Shown here: positions 55,027-59,972 of the stretch, one piece after another
Position numbering within the stretch: position 1 is the first letter of the stretch
Layout of the letters: every line of letters begins with the position of its first letter
Assembly (NCBI RefSeq): GCF_047920995.1
Contig: NZ_JBLRWZ010000014.1
Span: 1 to 59,972 of the forward strand
DNA: 59,972 nt
DNA from: Aliidiomarina sp047920995
GTDB lineage: Bacteria > Pseudomonadota > Gammaproteobacteria > Enterobacterales > Alteromonadaceae
Direction of reading: 5' to 3'
The notes under the pieces: generated by a model
What the model was told of the DNA's origin: nothing
Database searches by the model: none
The model's input: only the letters and a program-made list of their open reading frames with translations
Position numbers and translations under genes: made by a program

Positions 55027-55054
55027 AAAAACCAGAGCATATGCTCTGGTTTTT
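55027..55054. terminator. Terminator after metJ (bidirectional)
   Basis: AAAAACCAGAGCAT / ATGCTCTGGTTTTT, a perfect 14-base palindrome, 18 bases after the metJ stop. It can also serve the convergent lipoprotein gene. Confidence 0.93.
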
Positions 55055-55083
55055 GCTGTTACGGCAACACTTGCTACCGCCAG

Positions 55084-55539
55084 TTATTGATAGCTCAAAT
55101 GGCCTACCTGCACACGTTTAAACAATCCTGTTCCAGCGAAAGCTTCCGCCACTAAGCGGTAATTTACATCTAAGCCGCGCGGCTCTACCCATAAACGATG
55201 GCCTGTTACACCAAAACGTACGGGCTGGTTGAGTGCTCGGCGCAAATGCCGCTCTGCCTCTAATAAAATCTCTGGTTTATCATCGGAACGGCTGCCCCCG
55301 GCCACAAACTCACGATGAGCTTTGCTAAGCGCTTCATCATACCACTCAATATCAATTGGCCCGGAGTGCCGCATTGGCATGCTGGTGTCATCTGGAAATG
55401 GCCGCAAAATAGTTGGGTTATAATTAATTTCCACGCGGGCGCCGTTTTCATCGGGAGCCGATTGGCAAGCGCTTAACGCAACTACGGTAGCCAGTAATAC
55501 GCTCATGGTTAGCAAACGCTTCATGCTTGATATAAACAT
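55084..55539 (-). CDS. Lipoprotein of unknown function
   Basis: 151 residues from the ATG at 55539, preceded by GAGGGC at good spacing. Lipoprotein signal with lipobox LSAC (Cys25). The mature part is mixed alpha-beta with ALSKAHREFVAGGSRSDDKPEILLEAERHLRRAL and a C-terminal strand set (HRLWVEPRGLDVNYRLVAEAF). I do not recognise a family. It starts 23 bases after the malic enzyme stop on the same strand, so they may be co-transcribed. Confidence 0.75.
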   Translation of the reverse strand: MFISSMKRLLTMSVLLATVVALSACQSAPDENGARVEINYNPTILRPFPDDTSMPMRHSGPIDIEWYDEALSKAHREFVAGGSRSDDKPEILLEAERHLRRALNQPVRFGVTGHRLWVEPRGLDVNYRLVAEAFAGTGLFKRVQVGHLSYQ

Positions 55540-55562
55540 CGTGTTGCCCTCAAATAGTGTAC

Positions 55563-56813
55563 CTAAGAACGATCTTCCATATAGTTGGCAGGTAAATCAA
55601 TCCTTGCCACACCTGATGCAACGGCGGCTAACGCCACTGCGCGTGCTACTCGCCCACATAATCTTGGGTCCATCGGTTTTGGTATAATATATTTTCTGCC
55701 AAATTCAAGTGTATCAATACCTGCAGCAGTAAGAACCACTTCAGGCACTGGCTCTTTTGCTAACGAGCGAATGGCATTTACAGCCGCTAGCTTCATTTCA
55801 TCATTAATCGCGCTAGCGCGAACATCAAGTGCGCCACGGAAAATAAATGGAAAACACAGCACGTTATTTACTTGGTTTGGATAATCAGAGCGGCCTGTGG
55901 CCATAATTAAATCATCGCGCGCTGCATTCGCGATATCCGGATCTATTTCTGGATCTGGATTTGAGCAGGCAAACACTACCGGGTTCTCTGCCATTAATGC
56001 CAAATCGTCTGCACCAAGTAAGTTGGGGCCAGATACACCTACAAATACATCGGCGCCGTTAATTACTTCTTGTAGCGTGCGCTTATCCGTGTTGTTGGCA
56101 AATAATTGTTTATATTCATTTAAATCGGTACGGCGAGTATGAATTACACCTTTAGAATCGAGCATGTAGATGTGCTCACGCTGAGCGCCGCACTTAATCA
56201 ACAGCTCCATACAAGCAATGGCAGCTGCCCCGGCCCCTAAACACACAATTTGTACATCTTTGATGTTTTTACCTTGAATTTCGAGGGCGTTTAATAAACC
56301 AGCTGCCGTTACAATGGCCGTACCATGCTGATCATCATGGAATACTGGAATATCGCAACGCTCGATCAGTGCTTGTTCAATCTCAAAGCACTCTGGAGCT
56401 TTAATATCTTCTAAATTGATACCGCCAAACGTACCCGCAATGTTGGCAACGGTATTGATAAAATCTTGCGTTGTGCGGTGGGTTACTTCGATATCAATAG
56501 AATCTAGGCCGGCAAAGCGCTTAAACAATAAAGCTTTGCCTTCCATAACCGGCTTTGAGGCACTCGGCCCTAGGTTACCAAGCCCTAAAATCGCAGTGCC
56601 ATTACTAATCACCGCAACGAGGTTGCCTTTCGCAGTGTAACGATATACATCTTCAGGATTCTCAGCAATTGCCCGAACCGGTTCGGCTACACCAGGGCTA
56701 TATGCGAGAGCTAAATCACGCGCGGTTTCCGCTGGCTTAGTAAGTTCAATACTAATTTTGCCGGGCGTGGGAAGAGCATGGTAATCCAGAGCTTGCTGAC
56801 GAAAGTCGGTCAT
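55563..56813 (-). CDS. maeB: Malic enzyme, short form without phosphotransacetylase domain
   Basis: 416 residues, covering the malic enzyme N-terminal domain (YSPGVAEPVRAIAENP, KGNLVAVISNGTAILGLGNLGP) and NAD(P) domain (VCLGAGAAAIACMELL). The catalytic lysine lies in EGKALLFKRFAG, and the metal-binding segment is VFHDDQHGTAIV. It converts malate to pyruvate and CO2. The sequence style is MaeB-like (NADP), but E. coli MaeB is about 760 residues with a phosphotransacetylase-like tail that is missing here. Cofactor preference cannot be read reliably. Confidence 0.85.
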   Translation of the reverse strand: MTDFRQQALDYHALPTPGKISIELTKPAETARDLALAYSPGVAEPVRAIAENPEDVYRYTAKGNLVAVISNGTAILGLGNLGPSASKPVMEGKALLFKRFAGLDSIDIEVTHRTTQDFINTVANIAGTFGGINLEDIKAPECFEIEQALIERCDIPVFHDDQHGTAIVTAAGLLNALEIQGKNIKDVQIVCLGAGAAAIACMELLIKCGAQREHIYMLDSKGVIHTRRTDLNEYKQLFANNTDKRTLQEVINGADVFVGVSGPNLLGADDLALMAENPVVFACSNPDPEIDPDIANAARDDLIMATGRSDYPNQVNNVLCFPFIFRGALDVRASAINDEMKLAAVNAIRSLAKEPVPEVVLTAAGIDTLEFGRKYIIPKPMDPRLCGRVARAVALAAVASGVARIDLPANYMEDRS

Positions 56814-56921
56814 TTTATTAAATTCCGTTAGTGTATTTCGTGTAAGTGGCAGGTTAAGCTATCCAGCAGTGTAAAGCGAATTCGGCAAGAAACAAATCTT
56901 ACCTTTAAAGAGAATAATAAT

Positions 56922-57905
56922 ATGAAGCATTGGAACAACCATTGGCAGTACTCTAAAACTCTAAGCAGCTTTGCTGCAGGCGATAAAGATCCAAGCTATC
57001 AGCCGGAATTAACCGCATTATGGGAACAAGAATTAAGTGAATTCCCCAAACAAGCAACTATTGTTGATCTTGCCTGTGGTAATGGTGCACTTGCTGCAGT
57101 AGTAGCCGCATATGCCAAAAAACATGGCAAAGATTGGCAGATACAGGGTATAGATAGCGCCGAGATTAATCCCGAAGCCGCACTGAAAGATAAGCCAGAG
57201 CTTGCCCAACGTGTGCAAAATGTGCAATTTCACGGCAATACCGATATGGCTAAACTACCCTTTGCCGATGAATCGGTGGATTGTGTATTAAGCCAATTCG
57301 GCCTTGAGTACGGTGATACCGCTGCGGCAACCAAAGAAATACTGCGAGTTTTAAAGCCTGGCGGCAAGTTTGTTGCGATAGCGCAGAACAAGCGTGCGCA
57401 ATTAGTAAAAGAAGCCAGCCAAGGTGTAGAGATTTTTGAGCATATCTTAAATCGCACGCCGTTATTTTTGCAGGCCGATCTATTTTTACGTTTAGCGGCC
57501 ATGCAGCTTGAAAAAATGACCTTTGCAGAATGGCAGCAAAACCAAGCTTGTTTGGCATCAAAGCGCACTACTGAATGGATTATGCAGCAGCTACAAGAAA
57601 AATATAACAAGCCTGAAGATCGGGTGTGGCTAAATGAAATTTTTGGCCGTGTGCTGGAATTAATTAACTACGCAGACACTACAGAGAAAGCCACCCAGGC
57701 GGCAGAATATTTAATGATTTCGTTTAATATGCTGCAAGATCATCAGCAGCGGTTGGTTAGCCACGGCGAAGCCGCGTTAACTGCCGCAAGTGCGAAGAAA
57801 ATCAGTAAAGGCTTTAGCCAAGCGCAGGCCACAAGTGAACTGAGTGAATTTAATGCCAACGAACAGCTGTTTGCTTGGCTATTAAAAGCGCAAAAACCGC
57901 TGTAA
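56922..57905 (+). CDS. SAM-dependent methyltransferase
   Basis: 327 residues. SAM motif I IVDLACGNGALAAVVAA, acidic residue at the end of strand 2 (QGIDSAEINPEA), motif IV DCVLSQFGLEYGDTAAATKEILRVLKPGGKFVAIAQ (Methyltransf_11 type), then a helical C-terminal region of about 150 residues not typical of the core. The substrate is unknown. Transcribed alone and ended by a strong terminator. Confidence 0.85.
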   Translation: MKHWNNHWQYSKTLSSFAAGDKDPSYQPELTALWEQELSEFPKQATIVDLACGNGALAAVVAAYAKKHGKDWQIQGIDSAEINPEAALKDKPELAQRVQNVQFHGNTDMAKLPFADESVDCVLSQFGLEYGDTAAATKEILRVLKPGGKFVAIAQNKRAQLVKEASQGVEIFEHILNRTPLFLQADLFLRLAAMQLEKMTFAEWQQNQACLASKRTTEWIMQQLQEKYNKPEDRVWLNEIFGRVLELINYADTTEKATQAAEYLMISFNMLQDHQQRLVSHGEAALTAASAKKISKGFSQAQATSELSEFNANEQLFAWLLKAQKPL

Positions 57906-57954
57906 GTACTCATAATCCACCTTAATTATGCACTTAAGGTCGCGAAATGTACCG

Positions 57955-57979
57955 AAAAGAGCCCAAGATGGGCTCTTTT
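57955..57979 (+). terminator. Terminator after the methyltransferase gene
   Basis: Perfect 11-base stem AAAAGAGCCCA / TGGGCTCTTTT with an AGA loop, 50 bases after the stop. Confidence 0.9.
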
Positions 57980-58163
57980 GCAATAAATAGAGGGTAAACC
58001 CCTATATCTAATCCGCAAATCTCTTGCCATTATCTCGCCATAAATCTTTACATTCCATTTACATTTTTACCTAAGTGATATTACTCGTTGTTTGAGTTTT
58101 TTGCTTAAAACAGATCCACACCACATTTGGTTCGGTATTTTGGTTACATAGAGGAACAAGACA

Positions 58164-58991
58164 ATGTTAAAAAAACTCGTAAGCTTTACTTTTGCTGCTG
58201 CGTTGCTCATTCAACCACTAGCAATGCAACAAGCGTATGCAAATGAGATTAAGTTTGCTGAAAATCGGATTTCTGCTGATGTTGTGCTTGATAACGGCAT
58301 GGATTTGCAACTTTCAATTCGTTTCCCGCATGCTATTGGTCTTAGTGAAAGTAACGTAAAAGTTAGTATTCGTGCGTTAGATCCAAATGACCCACAAATT
58401 ACTCACCGCTTGCCTGATAGCTATCAGATGTCTGCGGTTAACAGTTTTCCAGTATTAATTTCTGTACAACCACGCCAAGATCGGGGTTTCTCGTTCAGCG
58501 GTGAAGCAGAAATTGAACTCTACACGCAAAGCATTCAGTATGCAGATAACATTCGTTTATTCCGTTCGCATGCTGGTGGTCAGTTCGAAGACATCACTAC
58601 GTTAACCGCGGCAGGCTCTTTGCGAGCTCGTGGTTCTACCGGCCACTTCTCAGATTTTATCTTGTTGGTTGATAACCGTGATCAAGATGTGATTGCTGCT
58701 GCCAAAGCTCGTGATTTAGCACATTATCTGTATAGCCATGTATTTAGCATGGAAGATCAATTTGGTGCAGAAATCCAAGCGTTAAGCCGCAATATTAATG
58801 ATCATGTTCAGCAAGGCCGCTATCGTTCAGCTGCGTCTAACTTGAACAATATGTTGCGCAAATTAGAAACAGCCAATGATGCAACAATGCCGGGTGTTTG
58901 GCGTTCAACGGGTGATTTGGAAAACGTGCAAGGTGAACTCCTAACTAAGGGTCGTAGTTTACGCTTCACCCTCGCAAGTTCACTTCTCTAG
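58164..58991 (+). CDS. Secreted protein of unknown function beside the FHA-GAF gene
   Basis: 275 residues. Signal peptide about 1-26 (AYA then NEIKF). A beta-rich first domain (about 28-110) is followed by a segment ending FEDITTLTAAGSLRARGSTGHFSDFILLVDN, the HFSDF-type closing strand of ZU5/GAIN-like beta domains. A helical C-terminus (about 180-250) holds AHYLYSHVFSMEDQ and GRYRSAASNLNNMLRKLE, reminiscent of the FIMAH module. I do not recognise the family. GAGGAA is a strong ribosome site, and the FHA-GAF gene follows after 11 bases, so the two are one operon. Confidence 0.78.
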   Translation: MLKKLVSFTFAAALLIQPLAMQQAYANEIKFAENRISADVVLDNGMDLQLSIRFPHAIGLSESNVKVSIRALDPNDPQITHRLPDSYQMSAVNSFPVLISVQPRQDRGFSFSGEAEIELYTQSIQYADNIRLFRSHAGGQFEDITTLTAAGSLRARGSTGHFSDFILLVDNRDQDVIAAAKARDLAHYLYSHVFSMEDQFGAEIQALSRNINDHVQQGRYRSAASNLNNMLRKLETANDATMPGVWRSTGDLENVQGELLTKGRSLRFTLASSLL

Positions 58992-59002
58992 GGGTTAGTT
59001 AT

Positions 59003-59836
59003 ATGCCATTACGTTTACAGCTCTTTTATCCTGAAAAACCGGCTCAAAGCCATGTATTATTCGAAGGTAAAGAGTACTTAATGGGCCGCTCGGAAGATTG
59101 TGATGTGATTCTCAAAGGGCATGAAGTATCGCGGTATCATGCCCGCATTAGCCATAGCAATGGGGTTTGGGAGTTGCATGATCACAACAGCCAAAATGGT
59201 TGCTTTGCCAATGGCAAACGCGTTAGTTCGGTTGCGTTGTCGCGACATGCTGAGCTTACCATTGGCGGCATTAAGTGCCGCCTTGAGCACGTACAGCATC
59301 GGCAAATTACCGCGGAAAGTAGTTTTCGCCAATGGCGAAAGCAATACTTAAATTTGGCCGCAGAGCAAATGTTTCAAGAAACAGCACTGAATAGTTTATT
59401 AAAATCAGCCACAGAAACTTTGGTCACTATTTTATCAAGCGATCGCGCTGCGGTTATTTTCCTTGATGACGATGGCGATATTAGCGAATGTTCTGGTTTT
59501 CCAAGTTGGATGTGCGGTGAATCCTTTACTGGTAGTCGCACTGCGATAGCTCAGGCAATTGCAACTGGTGAGCCGGTGATTTTATCATCGATTACCGACA
59601 ATCCACTGCTTGCAGAAGCTGCAAGTATTGTGCGCAATTCAATTCAAGCGTTGCTCTGCTTCCCTATTGTCTATAAACGTGAAGTGGTTGCCGTGTTGTA
59701 TGCCGATAGCGCGGTTGCCCAGCGCGCATTCTTGGATACAGATTTGGTAATTGTTCGTGCGTTTGCGAGGCAGCTTTCTATGGCTTTGCAGATTCAAGAT
59801 ATCGAACAACGCCTGCAGCAATTACAAGTTGTTTAA
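59003..59836 (+). CDS. FHA-GAF domain signalling protein
   Basis: 277 residues. FHA domain about 1-95 with the phosphothreonine-binding set GRSEDCDVIL, SRYHARISH, NSQNGCFANGKRV. GAF domain about 125-275 (ETLVTILSSDRAAVIFLDDDGD ... QALLCFPIVYKREVVAVLYAD). There is no enzymatic output domain, so it probably reads Thr phosphorylation together with a small ligand. The upstream secreted-protein gene and the next gene on the same strand suggest a protein-kinase signalling cluster. Confidence 0.88.
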   Translation: MPLRLQLFYPEKPAQSHVLFEGKEYLMGRSEDCDVILKGHEVSRYHARISHSNGVWELHDHNSQNGCFANGKRVSSVALSRHAELTIGGIKCRLEHVQHRQITAESSFRQWRKQYLNLAAEQMFQETALNSLLKSATETLVTILSSDRAAVIFLDDDGDISECSGFPSWMCGESFTGSRTAIAQAIATGEPVILSSITDNPLLAEAASIVRNSIQALLCFPIVYKREVVAVLYADSAVAQRAFLDTDLVIVRAFARQLSMALQIQDIEQRLQQLQVV

Positions 59837-59854
59837 ATTATTTAACAAATTTCG

Positions 59855-59917
59855 CTCTTTGGGTTTTGCATATACAACCCAGAGAGCGGTATCCTAAGAA
59901 TAATAAAATTAGGATAC
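59855..59917 (+). repeat. Two short inverted repeats between the FHA-GAF gene and the next gene
   Basis: CTCTTTGGGTT (59855-59865) pairs with AACCCAGAGAG (59876-59886), 10 of 11. GTATCCTAA (59889-59897) pairs with TTAGGATAC (59909-59917). No T-run follows the first, so it may be an attenuator, a weak terminator or a regulator site. The second lies just before the next gene's ribosome site and could hide or expose it. Confidence 0.45.
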
Positions 59918-59932
59918 TCGCGGAGAAAATTT

Positions 59933-59972
59933 GTGAAATCCAGCCCTGGCTCGGAACCTGTTACGCCGAACC
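59933..59972 (+). CDS. Start of an unidentified gene (13 codons inside the window)
   Basis: GTG at 59933 with GGAGAA seven bases before it and an open frame to the window end (KSSPGSEPVT). Too short to name. It is preceded by an operon with an FHA protein, so a Ser/Thr protein kinase or phosphatase is a reasonable guess and no more than that. Confidence 0.45.
   Translation, partial: MKSSPGSEPVTPN

Overview
This window looks like chromosomal DNA of a marine gammaproteobacterium of the Alteromonadales type, perhaps Idiomarinaceae. That placement is inferred from gene order, from the two large TonB-dependent receptors, and from the overall protein flavour; no rRNA is present to test it. Several blocks match the textbook gammaproteobacterial order: hemC-hemDX-hemY, then lptM-lysA-dapF-DUF484-xerC-yigB-uvrD-rarD-yigI-recQ, aroK-aroB-dam beside mrcA, and metJ/metL. 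No tRNA, rRNA, CRISPR array, intact insertion sequence or prophage was seen.

Layout. 1-7.4 kb, minus strand: haem synthesis genes (hemC, a fused hemD-hemX, hemY) run into tamA and tamB, the outer-membrane translocation and assembly module; tamB leaves the window. 7.5-18.1 kb: the lptM-lysA-dapF-DUF484-xerC-yigB-uvrD run, convergent rarD and yigI, then recQ. 18.4-25.2 kb: a 1080-residue Oar-type TonB-dependent receptor, DUF502 and MAPEG membrane proteins, a class C beta-lactamase-fold lipoprotein and a methyltransferase. 25.3-36.3 kb: a nutrient locus with a transporter-fused hybrid histidine kinase and LuxR-type regulator (CrbS/CrbR-like), a TonB receptor, a GntP-type permease, an acyl-CoA ligase and an exported MetX-fold hydrolase. 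These could form one sense, import, hydrolyse and activate route for an organic acid or its ester (inference).

36.3-43.5 kb is accessory: a roughly 880-base stretch without a convincing gene contains a compact array of hairpins with GGA in the loops, best read as an undescribed CsrA/RsmA-sequestering small RNA. It is followed by two secreted proteins of unknown function, a BaiN/HI0933-type flavoprotein, a Sel1-repeat protein, a YfcC-type carrier and a DUF1439 lipoprotein.

43.6-57.9 kb is housekeeping again: rsmJ, elaA, dam, aroB, aroK, then three small diverged genes in the place normally held by pilMNOPQ (here PilM-like, PilN-like and an apparent PilO-PilP fusion, with no secretin), then mrcA. 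metL and metJ diverge around a MetJ operator, followed by a lipoprotein, a short malic enzyme and a methyltransferase. 58.1-60 kb: a secreted protein of unknown function, an FHA-GAF protein and the first codons of another gene, possibly a signalling cluster.

The points most worth checking are the GGA-hairpin RNA at 36515-36690, the receptor-permease-ligase-exported hydrolase locus under CrbSR-like control, and the shrunken, secretin-less pilMNO(P) locus.
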